Shown here in pieces: positions 44,047 to 53,109 of a DNA stretch of 64,000 nucleotides. Position 1 is the first letter of the stretch. The number at the start of each line of letters is the position of its first letter. The DNA comes from Mycobacterium sp. D16Q14 (GTDB taxonomy: Bacteria; Actinomycetota; Actinomycetes; Mycobacteriales; Mycobacteriaceae). Where the stretch lies: assembly GCA_002013415.1 (NCBI GenBank), contig MAEX01000008.1, forward strand, positions 124,001 to 188,000, read 5' to 3'. The position numbers and the translations under genes are program-made. The notes below the pieces were generated by a model. That model worked only from the letters and a program-made list of their open reading frames with translations, was not told where the DNA came from and ran no database searches.

Positions 44047-44753
44047 CGGGCCTCCTGCAGCCGGTCGTCATCGCGAAGGTGTTGAGCGAAGAAGACGTAG
44101 ACCCGTTGCCAGGCATCCGCTTCGGCTTCGGGGGAGTACCCGAATCCGGCGATCCGCATCAGCGGCTGCATGGGCAGTTGGTTGGCGAAGCTGTGGCCCG
44201 CGTCGTACTTCTTGATGTCGTGCTCGATGCCGTGGGTGTCCAGCGCCTTGCGCAACCGGGGCTCACCCCGGACCACGAACGGGTCTCGCGTGCCCAGGCT
44301 CGCGACGATGGGGCACGATCCCTCGAAGTGGTCTCCATAGGGGCCGGGCATCGCACCGTAGAAGGGGGCGGCGGCGTCGAATCCCTGGGTAGCGGTGATC
44401 ATCGCGAATCCGCCGCCCATGCAAAAGCCTGCCACCCCCACCGAAGTGGTGGTGTAGGGCAACGTTTGGACGTAGTCGCGGGCGGCCAGCACCTCCTCGA
44501 CGGCTCGCCCGCGACGAGTGGCGAGATTGGTCAAGACCCTGTTGATGCAGCGGATCCGGCCACGTGAGTACAGATCGGGTGCCAGCGCCACGTAGCCGTT
44601 CGAGGCGACATTCTTGGTGATGCGGCGCAGGTCGGGAGTCGAGCCGTTGATGTCGTGGAGCACGATGATCGCCGGCCAGGGTCCGTCGCCGTCGGGCGTC
44701 TCCAGGATGGCGCTGATCTCGCCATGCGGGGTCGGAATGTGGATGTCGGTCAT
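44043..44753 (-). CDS. dienelactone hydrolase family protein
   Basis: This 236-residue alpha/beta hydrolase of the dienelactone hydrolase type has WPAIIVLHDINGSTPDLRRITKNVASNGYVALAPDLYSRG, then VGVAGFCMGGGFAMITATQ with nucleophile Cys (GFCMGG, about residue 111). A long ACPIVASLG strand and DAGHSFANQL with a likely His follow. It may hydrolyse lactones or other esters. It is transcribed divergently from a TetR gene and followed by a methyltransferase, so a small stress- or aromatic-responsive operon is likely. Confidence 0.88.
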   Translation of the reverse strand: MTDIHIPTPHGEISAILETPDGDGPWPAIIVLHDINGSTPDLRRITKNVASNGYVALAPDLYSRGRIRCINRVLTNLATRRGRAVEEVLAARDYVQTLPYTTTSVGVAGFCMGGGFAMITATQGFDAAAPFYGAMPGPYGDHFEGSCPIVASLGTRDPFVVRGEPRLRKALDTHGIEHDIKKYDAGHSFANQLPMQPLMRIAGFGYSPEAEADAWQRVYVFFAQHLRDDDRLQEAR

Positions 44754-44780
44754 GCCGGGCGGACCTCCGTGACATAATTG

Positions 44781-44798
44781 TTTAACGCTGACGTCAAA
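44781..44798. promoter_or_regulatory. candidate TetR operator
   Basis: TTTAACG, four bases (CTGA), then CGTCAAA form an inverted repeat with one mismatch per arm in the 72-base gap between the hydrolase and the TetR gene. The gap is notably AT-rich. Divergent location next to a TetR gene is the typical place for an autoregulatory operator. Confidence 0.45.
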
Positions 44799-44825
44799 TT
44801 AAATAAAAAGGTAGGCTGCGGCGCG

Positions 44826-45482
44826 ATGTCTGTCAATCCCCGGAGGTCCAGAGGGCGCCCGCCCCAGACCGACGAGCAGCGCGCCGCGACGCGCGCTCGT
44901 ATCCTGGTCGCCGCTGGTGCGGTCTACGCCGAGTACGGCTACCGGGGCACCACGGTCGCGCGCATCGCCGAGCGTGCCGGGCTATCGAAACCCACCTTCT
45001 ATACGTTCTTCGACGGTGTGGCAGAGGTGATTACGGCGTTGGTGACGGAGAGCCAGCAGCAGATGCTGGCGCAGTTGGCGCCGGTGGTGAATGCCGGTGG
45101 GGCCCTGCTGGAACAGCTCAGTGCGGGCCTGGACGTCTACCTCGATACGGCCGAACGCGGCCGCGACTCATGGCTTGTCTTCCATATCGAACAACACGAT
45201 CCGTCGTCGCCCGCTCGCTTGCTACGGGCCACCTATGAGAGTCGGCTCATCGAAGTCATACAGCAGGCGCTGATCGCGAGTGGCAGGCCCGCACCCACTG
45301 CGGAGACCTTGGGTGTGCTGCTTGCCAGCATGCAGGCGGGCTGCTATCGATATCTATCCACGCCCGGCGATGGCAGGCGGGCGGTGCGCGCCGCGATGCT
45401 TCGCAGCGCGTTCGCGCTGTTGGGCACGCCGCAGGACTGGCGCCAGGCCGCCGAGCGTCCAGAGCTGTTCGGTGAGGGCTAG
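44826..45482 (+). CDS. TetR/AcrR family transcriptional regulator
   Basis: This 218-residue protein starts with a basic tail (RRSRGRPPQTDEQRAATRARILVAAG) and has a TetR HTH (YRGTTVARIAERAGLSKPTFYTFFDGVAEVI) at about 40-72, then a helical ligand domain. The ATG at 44826 begins the conserved part; the longer open frame would cover the promoter gap. It is divergent from the dienelactone hydrolase operon and presumably represses it. Its end overlaps the convergent Maf-fusion gene by 4 bases. Confidence 0.88.
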   Translation: MSVNPRRSRGRPPQTDEQRAATRARILVAAGAVYAEYGYRGTTVARIAERAGLSKPTFYTFFDGVAEVITALVTESQQQMLAQLAPVVNAGGALLEQLSAGLDVYLDTAERGRDSWLVFHIEQHDPSSPARLLRATYESRLIEVIQQALIASGRPAPTAETLGVLLASMQAGCYRYLSTPGDGRRAVRAAMLRSAFALLGTPQDWRQAAERPELFGEG

Positions 45483-47176
45483 ATGCTGAGGTACTGGGGT
45501 GTCAGGACGATGGAATACAGGATGGTTCGGTAAGCCCGCGTCGGATCGGTAACCCATTGGCTCACCAGGAAATACAGCGTCTGGGTGCCGTCGGCGTTCA
45601 TGGTGACGTTGACGACCTGCGGCCCGTACGGCTGCAGCAGCTTGTGCGGATCCCGGGAGATGAACGGGTCATCCGGGCGCGGATCGGACGGATCGTTGCG
45701 GATCAGTACCGTCATGGGCTCGCTGACCAGCTCCTGCGGGGTCCGGAACAGCTTGAGCCCGATGTGTGCGTCGCCGGAACCATTGGAATCCAGCAGTCCG
45801 AAACCGCCTGCGGGCAGGGCGAACAGCTGATTTTCGCGGTCCCCGCCACCGGCGATCTGACCGATCTTCTCCCAGGCAGACGAGTCCAGGAACTCCGGAT
45901 CGTCGATCGGCGGTGTGAGCCACGCGAATCGCGGCGCCCAGGGCCCGGTTCCGACATTGCCCGCCACCAGCATCCGGCGACCGGGTACCGAGACTCCGCT
46001 CGGTTGCGAGATGCCGACCATGACTCCCATCGGCCGGTATGACGATTTACCCGGCTCGCTCACGTCGTACACGGTGGTGTCGGCCGATACGAAGGTGCTG
46101 CATCCCGGCGACGGAATGCACGAGGCGAACAAGAGCGAGCGGTGCGCCAACTCCGCCGATCCGGTGGGTAGTAGCCGGGCGCCGTTCTGTGCATTCGAGG
46201 GCAGCACAAGGGGTTTAGAGCGCCCGCCGAGTGCGACCGAGGGGCTGGCGGGGTCAACGGCTATCAGCTGGATGCCATCGCCGGTGTTCAGATAGTCGCC
46301 GGTCCACAGGCAGGCGCCGCGGTTGGTGTGCACCCCGAGGTCGAATGAATCATCGCTGCAAGCGGTTTGGAAGCTGGTGTTGACCGACGGCATGTGGGGA
46401 ATCGGGTTGCCGTGGACGTCCTTGAATTCTTGCTGTTGGGTTGGCCCGATCATCACAAGCGAGTCGAAGAGCGGCACCATGCGAGGCGGCAGTGGGGCAA
46501 CCGTGGGCGTGTCCGGGTGAAAGGGCTTTGGTGGCACGTGCTTAACGTGACCGACCCACAATGACGAGGCGGGTACGCCAAGCTTGTCCAGCAGCCGCCC
46601 GAGTAGCGGAACGCTGACACCGATCACATTCGATGGATCGCCGTCGATGCCTTCGACGAACCAGCTGCCCAAGCCGTCGAGTGTGAATGCGCCCGCTACC
46701 TGAAGAGGCTCGCCGGCGGCCAGGTAGGCCTCGAGATCTTCTGCCGATGGCGTGCCGAAACGCACTGTGGTCGATCGCGTTTCACTGACACGTGCGACGG
46801 GTTTACCGTCGATGACCCGCACCAGGCAGTGTCCGGTCAGCAGCTCGGCGGAGCGTCCGGCCATCAACCCCCAGCGGCGGCGCGCTTCCTCGATGGTGCC
46901 CGGCTTGCCCTGCAACGTGCCGTCGAGGAAGAGCATCGAATCACAGCCGAGCACCACCGCATCGGCGGCCACCGTGCCGGCCAACGTCATCGCGACATCA
47001 AAAGCTTTGGCGCAGGCCAGAACCTCTACGGCGCGCGTTGGCGTCGTACCCGAAGGCTGAGTCGCCATGACGAGATGTTCGTCGACGTGCGACACGATGA
47101 CGATCGGGTTGAGACCGGCCTGCTCCAGGATCCGTTCGCGCGCGGGGGACGCGGACGCGAGTACAAATGCGGTCAC
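45479..47176 (-). CDS. Maf nucleotide pyrophosphatase with about 360-residue extra C-terminal domain
   Basis: Residues 1-207 are a complete Maf protein (LASASPARERILEQAG, GCDSMLFLDGTLQGKP, and the GWFVEGIDGDPSNVIGVSVPLL ending), which hydrolyses non-canonical or modified nucleoside triphosphates. The M. tuberculosis homologue Rv3282 ends at about this point. Here the frame runs on for about 358 residues without any stop. The extra part contains repeated beta-strand/loop segments (NRGACLWTGDYLNTGDGIQLIAVDP, VGISQPSGVSVPGRRMLVAG, and a CIPSPGC pair) suggesting a beta-propeller-like domain with cysteines, perhaps DUF4185-like. No signal peptide precedes it. Fusion by loss of a stop is possible; the domain call is tentative. 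Confidence 0.8.
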   Translation of the reverse strand: MTAFVLASASPARERILEQAGLNPIVIVSHVDEHLVMATQPSGTTPTRAVEVLACAKAFDVAMTLAGTVAADAVVLGCDSMLFLDGTLQGKPGTIEEARRRWGLMAGRSAELLTGHCLVRVIDGKPVARVSETRSTTVRFGTPSAEDLEAYLAAGEPLQVAGAFTLDGLGSWFVEGIDGDPSNVIGVSVPLLGRLLDKLGVPASSLWVGHVKHVPPKPFHPDTPTVAPLPPRMVPLFDSLVMIGPTQQQEFKDVHGNPIPHMPSVNTSFQTACSDDSFDLGVHTNRGACLWTGDYLNTGDGIQLIAVDPASPSVALGGRSKPLVLPSNAQNGARLLPTGSAELAHRSLLFASCIPSPGCSTFVSADTTVYDVSEPGKSSYRPMGVMVGISQPSGVSVPGRRMLVAGNVGTGPWAPRFAWLTPPIDDPEFLDSSAWEKIGQIAGGGDRENQLFALPAGGFGLLDSNGSGDAHIGLKLFRTPQELVSEPMTVLIRNDPSDPRPDDPFISRDPHKLLQPYGPQVVNVTMNADGTQTLYFLVSQWVTDPTRAYRTILYSIVLTPQYLSI

Positions 47177-47194
47177 GGGGCCTGTGACGGCTGT

Positions 47195-47506
47195 CTAGAA
47201 CGTGCCCTGTGGACGCGCCAGCTTCGCGCGCTCGAACAACGTGACTCGCTGCCAGCTGTGCGGGCTGTAGCGCAACATGTCAATCGGCTCGGCCCAGAGG
47301 TTTCGGGGCTTGAGGCTCTCGGTCTCGGCCTTCGAGGCCAAAGCGCTCAGTGCCGCGACCAGAGCCGCGATCTCCGCGTCGGTCGGGTTGCCACTGAGCA
47401 CCTGCACGTCGGCAGCCTTCACTCGGCCTTCCTCGCCGGGGTTCGCTTCAGCGGTTACGGTCTCGGTGCCTTCTTCGGTCACGGACGCACCTTCTTCATT
47501 CGTCAC
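47195..47506 (-). CDS. accE5: acyl-CoA carboxylase epsilon subunit
   Basis: This 103-residue protein has an acidic disordered N-terminus (about 1-30) and a conserved C-terminal helical part ending [21 protein letters not shown], as in AccE5 (Rv3281). The epsilon subunit stabilises the AccA3-AccD5 complex and raises its activity. The GTG overlaps the TGA of accD5, giving tight coupling. The maf-fusion gene starts 18 bases downstream. Confidence 0.92.
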   Translation of the reverse strand: MTNEEGASVTEEGTETVTAEANPGEEGRVKAADVQVLSGNPTDAEIAALVAALSALASKAETESLKPRNLWAEPIDMLRYSPHSWQRVTLFERAKLARPQGTF

Positions 47507-49113
47507 AGGGGAATGTTTCCGTGCTTCTTCGGTGGGAGCCGCACGATCTTGCGATCGAGCAAGCGCAGCGACGTGGCGATGTAGCCGCGGGTGTGCGACG
47601 GCGGGATGACCGCGTCGACGTATCCGCGCTCGGCAGCCATGTACGGGTTCACCAGGGTGTCCTCGTACTCCGCCTGCAGCTGCAGGCGGAGGGCGTCCAC
47701 GTCGTCACCGTTCTTGGATGCCTCGGCCAGCTGCGAGCGGTACACGAATCCGACCGCGCCGGAGGCGCCCATGACAGCGATCTGGGCGGTGGGCCAGGCG
47801 ACGTTAACGTCGGCGCCCATGTCCTTCGAGCCCATGACGCAGTATGCACCGCCGTAGGCCTTCCGGGTGATGACGGTGATCTTCGGAACGGTGGCCTCGC
47901 CGTACGCGTACAGCAGCTTGGCGCCGCGCCGGATGATGCCGTTGAACTCCTGCTCGGTGCCGGGCAGGAAGCCGGGCACATCCACCAGGGTGATGATCGG
48001 GACACCGAAGCAGTCGCAGGTGCGGATGAACCGCGCGGCCTTCTCGGAGGCGTTGATGTCCAGGCAGCCCGCGAACTGGGTGGGCTGGTTGGCGACGATG
48101 CCGACGCTGCGGCCGTCCACACGGCCGAATCCGACGATGATGTTCTGTGCATATCCGGCCTGCACCTCGAGGAACTCGTCATCGTCGAGGATGCGGGTGA
48201 TGACCTCGTGCATGTCGTACGGCTGGTTCGGGGAGTCGGGGATGAGCGTGTCGAGCTCGATGTCCTCGTCGGTGAGGTGGTCTTCAATGGACCCCGTTGG
48301 CGCCTCCGTCGAGGGATGGCGCGGTGGCTCCGAGGCGTTGTTCGACGGCAGATAGCTCAGGATGTCGCGCACATAGTCGAAGGCATCCTGCTCGCCGGAG
48401 GCGACATAATGCGTGGTGCCGGATTTCGCCTCATGGGTGTGCGCGCCACCCAGTTCCTCCATGGTGACGTCCTCACCGGTGACGGTTTTGATGACGTCCG
48501 GGCCGGTGATGAACATCTGGCTGGTCTGGTCCACCATGACGATGAAGTCGGTCAGCGCGGGCGAGTAGACGTGGCCGCCAGCGGCCGGGCCCATGATGAG
48601 CGAGATCTGCGGGATGACGCCCGAGGCGATGACGTTGTTGTGGAAGATCTGGCTGTATAGGCCGAGGGAGACCACACCCTCCTGGATGCGGGCGCCGGCG
48701 CCTTCGTTGATGCCGATGAGCGGGCGGCCGGTCTTGAGGGCCAGCTGCTGCACCTTGACGATCTTCTCGCCGTACACCTCACCGAGGCTGCCGCCGAACA
48801 CCGAGACGTCCTGGCTGAAGATGCACACGTCGCGGCCGTCGATGGTGCCGAAACCGGTCACCACGCCGTCGCCGAGCGGGCGCTTGTCGCCCAGGCCGAA
48901 GTTTGAGCTGCGGTGCTTGGCCAACGCGTCCAGTTCCACGAACGAGCCCTCATCGAGCAGCGCATAGATGCGCTCACGGGCGGTCAGCTTGCCCTTGGCG
49001 TGGATCTTGTCGACGGCGGCTTCACCGACCGGGTGCAGTGTCTCCTCGCTACGCCGACGCAGATCGGCGAGCTTGCCCGCGGTGGTGTGGATATCCGGCT
49101 CGGTGGTCGTCAT
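47503..49113 (-). CDS. accD5: propionyl/acyl-CoA carboxylase beta (carboxyltransferase) subunit
   Basis: This 536-residue carboxyltransferase moves CO2 from biotin to propionyl-CoA. Motifs include [99 protein letters not shown], and [39 protein letters not shown]. Length and order match AccD5, which makes methylmalonyl-CoA for methyl-branched lipids. It is followed by accE5. Confidence 0.96.
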   Translation of the reverse strand: MTTTEPDIHTTAGKLADLRRRSEETLHPVGEAAVDKIHAKGKLTARERIYALLDEGSFVELDALAKHRSSNFGLGDKRPLGDGVVTGFGTIDGRDVCIFSQDVSVFGGSLGEVYGEKIVKVQQLALKTGRPLIGINEGAGARIQEGVVSLGLYSQIFHNNVIASGVIPQISLIMGPAAGGHVYSPALTDFIVMVDQTSQMFITGPDVIKTVTGEDVTMEELGGAHTHEAKSGTTHYVASGEQDAFDYVRDILSYLPSNNASEPPRHPSTEAPTGSIEDHLTDEDIELDTLIPDSPNQPYDMHEVITRILDDDEFLEVQAGYAQNIIVGFGRVDGRSVGIVANQPTQFAGCLDINASEKAARFIRTCDCFGVPIITLVDVPGFLPGTEQEFNGIIRRGAKLLYAYGEATVPKITVITRKAYGGAYCVMGSKDMGADVNVAWPTAQIAVMGASGAVGFVYRSQLAEASKNGDDVDALRLQLQAEYEDTLVNPYMAAERGYVDAVIPPSHTRGYIATSLRLLDRKIVRLPPKKHGNIPL

Positions 49114-49162
49114 GGGTCCCGATGTTATCGCGCGCCACCCGGCAGAACACGCATGGGCCTTA

Positions 49163-49183
49163 GAGAGTTCTCAGAAATTTTCT
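49163..49183. promoter_or_regulatory. two adjacent small palindromes upstream of the FadD-KshA genes
   Basis: GAGAGTTCTC (49163-49172) and AGAAATTTTCT (49173-49183) are each palindromic, and lie back to back in the gap between accD5 and the plus-strand operon. Such a tandem site fits a repressor or activator operator, but neither matches a mycobacterial motif I know. Confidence 0.35.
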
Positions 49184-49220
49184 CGAATGGATGTTCACCG
49201 ATAGCGGTAGATAGAAGGAG

Positions 49221-49424
49221 ATGGACGAACAGGCTGCGCTGGATGCCGACCTGGTGTTCGCGATCGTGTCCCATTTCGACCAGCTCGACGTCGCAGACGC
49301 CGAGGCAGCGGTGCGTTCGGCGGGGGAACTGGCCGGATGCCCGGTCGGTGTCCGCTGGTCCGATGTCGAGCCCGTGGTGTGGCTGGAATGCGAGGACCTG
49401 ATGGGTGCACTATCGGCGATATGA
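49221..49424 (+). CDS. small protein preceding FadD gene
   Basis: This 67-residue protein (MDEQAALDADLVFAIVSHFD, AAVRSAGELAGCPVGVRW, ending ALSAI) is helical then beta-like. The second half resembles the start of GAF-type sensor domains in PucR-like regulators, but nothing more follows. The ATG is directly preceded by AGGAG with no spacing, which is unusual. The TGA overlaps the next gene's ATG (ATGA), which argues that it is translated. It may be a coupling leader peptide or a truncated regulator. Confidence 0.45.
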   Translation: MDEQAALDADLVFAIVSHFDQLDVADAEAAVRSAGELAGCPVGVRWSDVEPVVWLECEDLMGALSAI

Positions 49425-51103
49425 CCGCTGCGTCCACCCCCGGCGCGTGCGCGCCGCGGGCCGATATCGCGTCCATGCTCCTTGACCGTCTGGGCGACAG
49501 TCATCCAGGGCTGCGTATCCGCGACCGCGACTGGACGTGGAACGACGTGGTCGGTGAGTCTGCCGCTCGGGGCGCACTTGCGCGGAAGCTAAGGGTCGGC
49601 GGGCCTTTTCATATTGGGGTCCTGTTGGAGAACGTCCCGGACTTCGTCTTCTGGCTCGGCGCCGCCGCACTGACCGGGGCCACCATCGTGGGCATTAACC
49701 CCACCCGTGGGCCGGCGGACATGGCCGCCGAGATCCGTCATACCGACTGCCAGCTGATCGTCACCGACACCCAGCACCTCGACCGGCTGCGGGGACTGGA
49801 CCTCGGTGTGACGGCGGACCGGTTCCTGGTGATCGACAGTGCCGGATACCTTGCACTGATCGACGAGAACCGCACCGTGGCAGCGGCTTCCGAGGGGGTA
49901 GATGCGGATTCGCTACTCCTGCTGCTCTTTACTTCCGGCACGACCGGGGCCTCCAAGGCGGTGAAATGCAGCCAGGGACGGCTTGCGCAGATTGCCTACC
50001 TGGCCACCGTGAAATTCGGGCATAGCCGCCGCGATGTCGACTACTGCTGCATGCCGCTGTTCCACGGGAATGCGTTGATGGCGTTGTGGGCTCCCGCGCT
50101 GGCCAACGGTGCCACGATCTGTTTGACACCTACATTCTCGGCGTCGCGTTTCCTGCCCGATGTGCGCTATTTCGGTGCGACGTTTTTCACCTACGTCGGC
50201 AAGGCACTCGGATATCTGTTGGCCACCCCGGAGCAGTCCGACGACGCCGATAACCAGCTGATGCGGGGATTCGGCACTGAGGCGTCGCCGGAGGATCAGG
50301 CGGTGTTCCGTCGACGGTTCGGCGTGGAATTGTTCGAGGGCTATGGGTCCAGTGAGGGAGGGGGAGCGGTCGCGCTGGATCCCGATGCGCCGACTGGCGC
50401 GCTGGGGCGTCCGGCTCACGACGGTGTGTCGATCGTCGACCCGGAAACGCTTAACGATTGTGTCGCAGCCATTATCGATGAGCACGGGCGTGTGCTCAAC
50501 GTCGACGAGGCGGTGGGGGAGATCGTCGACAAACAGGGCAGCCGCGGCTTTGAGGGCTACTACAAGAATGACGATGCCGACGCCGACCGGATCCGCAACG
50601 GATGGTACTGGACCGGTGATCTCGGCTATCTCGACGCGGGTGGGTTCATCTATTTCGCGGGCCGGCGTGGCGACTGGATCCGGGTCGATGGAGAGAACAC
50701 CTCGGCGCTCACCATCGAGCGGGTGCTGCGGCGCCACGCCGCCGTGATCGCGGCAGGGGTGTATGCGGTGCCCGACCCGCGCTCCGGTGATCAGGTGATG
50801 GCATCCATCGAGGTGGCCGACCCGAATGCGTTCGATGTGGACGGTTTCGTCGAGTACCTGTCACTGCAGGAGGATCTGGGCAGCAAGGGAATTCCACGCT
50901 TCCTCCGGGTGTCGGCCAACCTGCCGGTGACCGGGTCCAACAAGGTTCTCAAACGCGAGCTGCAGGAGCAGTGCTGGCATACCGACGAGCCCGTGTTCCG
51001 TTGGGAGGGAAGGGGCGCTCCGGTGTTCCAGCGGATGGGACCACTGGACAAAACCGCACTCGATGCTCAATTCACTGCATATGGGCGACAACGGCTGCTG
51101 TAG
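49421..51103 (+). CDS. fatty acyl-CoA synthetase (FadD17-like)
   Basis: This 560-residue member of the ANL superfamily has the AMP-binding motif LLLFTSGTTGASKAVKCSQGRLAQI at about 191, YGSSEGGGAVALDPD at about 308, and the hinge/C-terminal segments YWTGDLGYLDAGGFIYFAGRRGDWIRVDGENTSALTIE at about 402. It activates a carboxylic acid to an acyl-CoA via an acyl-AMP. Adjacent KshA and similarity to FadD17 suggest a steroid side-chain or ring-derived acid (inference). The ATG at 49421 overlaps the stop of the 67-residue gene. Confidence 0.85.
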   Translation: MTAASTPGACAPRADIASMLLDRLGDSHPGLRIRDRDWTWNDVVGESAARGALARKLRVGGPFHIGVLLENVPDFVFWLGAAALTGATIVGINPTRGPADMAAEIRHTDCQLIVTDTQHLDRLRGLDLGVTADRFLVIDSAGYLALIDENRTVAAASEGVDADSLLLLLFTSGTTGASKAVKCSQGRLAQIAYLATVKFGHSRRDVDYCCMPLFHGNALMALWAPALANGATICLTPTFSASRFLPDVRYFGATFFTYVGKALGYLLATPEQSDDADNQLMRGFGTEASPEDQAVFRRRFGVELFEGYGSSEGGGAVALDPDAPTGALGRPAHDGVSIVDPETLNDCVAAIIDEHGRVLNVDEAVGEIVDKQGSRGFEGYYKNDDADADRIRNGWYWTGDLGYLDAGGFIYFAGRRGDWIRVDGENTSALTIERVLRRHAAVIAAGVYAVPDPRSGDQVMASIEVADPNAFDVDGFVEYLSLQEDLGSKGIPRFLRVSANLPVTGSNKVLKRELQEQCWHTDEPVFRWEGRGAPVFQRMGPLDKTALDAQFTAYGRQRLL

Positions 51104-51142
51104 AGCGCAGTATGAAAGTAAGTCAGCGAAAGGACAGCCTCC

Positions 51143-52285
51143 ATGCAGACTGACGGCGCGATTCGCGAAATCGATAGTGGCACAGTGATGGCCCGCTTTG
51201 CCCGGGGATGGCATTGCCTAGGATTGGCCGAGTCGTTCCATGACGGTGAGCCGCACGGTGTCGAGGCATTCGGCACCAAGCTGGTGGTGTTCGCCGATTC
51301 TCACGGCGATATCAAAGTGCTGGACGGATACTGCCGTCACATGGGTGGCGATCTGTCGCAGGGCAGCATCAAGGATGACAGCATCGCGTGTCCATTCCAT
51401 GATTGGCGTTGGGGCGGTGATGGAAAGTGCACGCTGGTGCCCTATGCCAAGCGCACCCCGAAGCTCGCACGTACGCGTAGCTGGCCCACTCTCGAGGTGA
51501 ACGGCCAACTCCTCGTATGGCACGACCCGGAGGGATCCGCACCGCCTGCCGAGCTCGCCCCGCCGACGATCGAAGGCTATCAGGAGGGAAAATGGTCTCC
51601 ATGGCAATGGAATTCGATCTTCATCGAGGGATCACACTGCCGTGAGATCGTTGACAACAATGTCGACATGGCGCACTTCTTCTACATTCACCACGCCTAT
51701 CCGACGTACTTCAAGAACGTCATCGAGGGGCAGACCGCCAGTCAGTTTATGGAGTCCAAGCCGCGGCCAGACTATGTTCCCAACCCCGAAAAGCTTTGGG
51801 AAGGAACGGGTGTACGGTCGGAGGCCACATACTTCGGCCCGGCATACATGATTGACTGGATCCACAATGACCTTGGCCCCGGATTCACCGTCGAGGTGGC
51901 GCTCATCAACTGCCACTACCCGGTAACGCACAATTCCTTCGTGTTGCAGTGGGGCGTAGCCATCCAGGAGATGCCTGATCTGCCCGCGGAGAACGCAAGC
52001 AAGCTCGCTGCCGCGATGGCCAAGTCCTTCGGCGACGGATTCCTGGAGGACGTCGAGATCTGGAAGAACAAGACGCGCATAGACAATCCGCTACTGACCC
52101 AGGAGGACGGCGCGGTGTACCAGCACCGCCGCTGGTACGAGCAGTTCTACGTGAATCTGGCCGATATCACCCCGGACATGACGGAACGCTTTGAGATCGA
52201 GGTGGACACCACGCACGCCCACGGGGTGTGGGTGCACGAGGTCGAAGAGAATCTCGCTGAGCGGGCCGCCGCCACATCTCGCTGA
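51143..52285 (+). CDS. kshA: 3-ketosteroid 9-alpha-hydroxylase oxygenase subunit (KshA-like)
   Basis: This 380-residue Rieske oxygenase has the [2Fe-2S] motif CRHMGGDL and CPFHDW at about 69-90. The iron site is NNVDMAHFFYIHH, followed by YPTYFKNVIEGQTASQ. The match to KshA runs nearly end to end (ARGWHCLGLAESF, HGVEAFGTKLVVFADSHGDIKVLDGYC, VEIWKNKTRIDNPLL, YQHRRWYEQFYVNLADI). With reductase KshB it hydroxylates C9 of androstenedione-type steroids, opening ring B. It is not in the cholesterol gene cluster, so it may be a second paralogue with other specificity. AAAGGA precedes the ATG. Confidence 0.87.
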   Translation: MQTDGAIREIDSGTVMARFARGWHCLGLAESFHDGEPHGVEAFGTKLVVFADSHGDIKVLDGYCRHMGGDLSQGSIKDDSIACPFHDWRWGGDGKCTLVPYAKRTPKLARTRSWPTLEVNGQLLVWHDPEGSAPPAELAPPTIEGYQEGKWSPWQWNSIFIEGSHCREIVDNNVDMAHFFYIHHAYPTYFKNVIEGQTASQFMESKPRPDYVPNPEKLWEGTGVRSEATYFGPAYMIDWIHNDLGPGFTVEVALINCHYPVTHNSFVLQWGVAIQEMPDLPAENASKLAAAMAKSFGDGFLEDVEIWKNKTRIDNPLLTQEDGAVYQHRRWYEQFYVNLADITPDMTERFEIEVDTTHAHGVWVHEVEENLAERAAATSR

Positions 52286-52303
52286 TCGCCCTAGGCTAGA
52301 CAC

Positions 52304-53098
52304 GTGACCGCGGACAAACTCACCCTCACCGACAGCCCCGGCGGACAGTGGCGCCGTATCGACGTCGTCGACGAAACCGGATCCACCAATGCCGACCTGG
52401 TCGCGCGCGCCGCGGCGGGGGAGGACATTGACGGCGTCGTGTTGCTCGCAGAACACCAGACCGCCGGCCGCGGGCGTCACGGACGCAACTGGGGCGCCCC
52501 CGCGCACACGCAGCTGTCCATGTCGGTGGGTATCGGCGTGGGTGAGGTGCCGCCGGACCGGTGGGGTCTGGTGCCGCTGCTGGCCGGGGTGGCGATTGTC
52601 GACGCGGTCGCGGAGGTCACCGGAATCCAGGCCGGGCTCAAATGGCCCAACGACGTGCTCGTCGAGGGACGCAAGCTGTGCGGGATCCTGGCCGAGGTCG
52701 TCACGCCCCAGTCGGCCATCGTGCTCGGTCTCGGTCTCAACGCCACCTTCACCGAGCGCGAGCTGCCGGACCCCAATGCCACCTCGCTGGCGATTCTTGG
52801 CTGGGCCAATCCCGATCGCGATGAGCTGGCGCGTGCGGTGCTGCGTGAGCTCGGCGGCCGCGTCGAGCATTGGCGCACCGCGCGGGGTGTCGACGATCAG
52901 CTGTTGGAGGACTACCGCGCACGCAGTGTCACCCTGGGGTCCAAGGTGCGCGCCGAGTTGCCGGGCGAGCGTGAACTGATCGGCGTCGCGGTCGGCCTCG
53001 GCAATGATGGACAGCTCCGTATCGAGAGTGCCGATGGCACTGTCACCGCGGTCACGGCGGGCGACATAACGCATCTGCGCCCGCATGGCGAGCAGTAA
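52304..53098 (+). CDS. birA: biotin--[acetyl-CoA-carboxylase] ligase
   Basis: This 264-residue biotin protein ligase has the biotin/ATP loop LLAEHQTAGRGRHGRNWGAPA at about 48, GLKWPNDVLVEGRKLCGILAEV at about 110, and a C-terminal beta barrel (RAELPGERELIGVAVGLGNDGQLRI). It has no N-terminal DNA-binding domain, so it is a non-repressor BirA. It biotinylates Lys564 of AccA3, and lies near accD5/accE5. The GTG start is 18 bases after kshA. Confidence 0.95.
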   Translation: MTADKLTLTDSPGGQWRRIDVVDETGSTNADLVARAAAGEDIDGVVLLAEHQTAGRGRHGRNWGAPAHTQLSMSVGIGVGEVPPDRWGLVPLLAGVAIVDAVAEVTGIQAGLKWPNDVLVEGRKLCGILAEVVTPQSAIVLGLGLNATFTERELPDPNATSLAILGWANPDRDELARAVLRELGGRVEHWRTARGVDDQLLEDYRARSVTLGSKVRAELPGERELIGVAVGLGNDGQLRIESADGTVTAVTAGDITHLRPHGEQ

Positions 53099-53109
53099 GG
53101 TCGCTGCAC

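Noticed and set aside
47521..48660. 379-residue plus-strand open frame opposite accD5
   Set aside because: Antisense shadow of accD5 with low-complexity Val/Asp/Gly/Leu composition.
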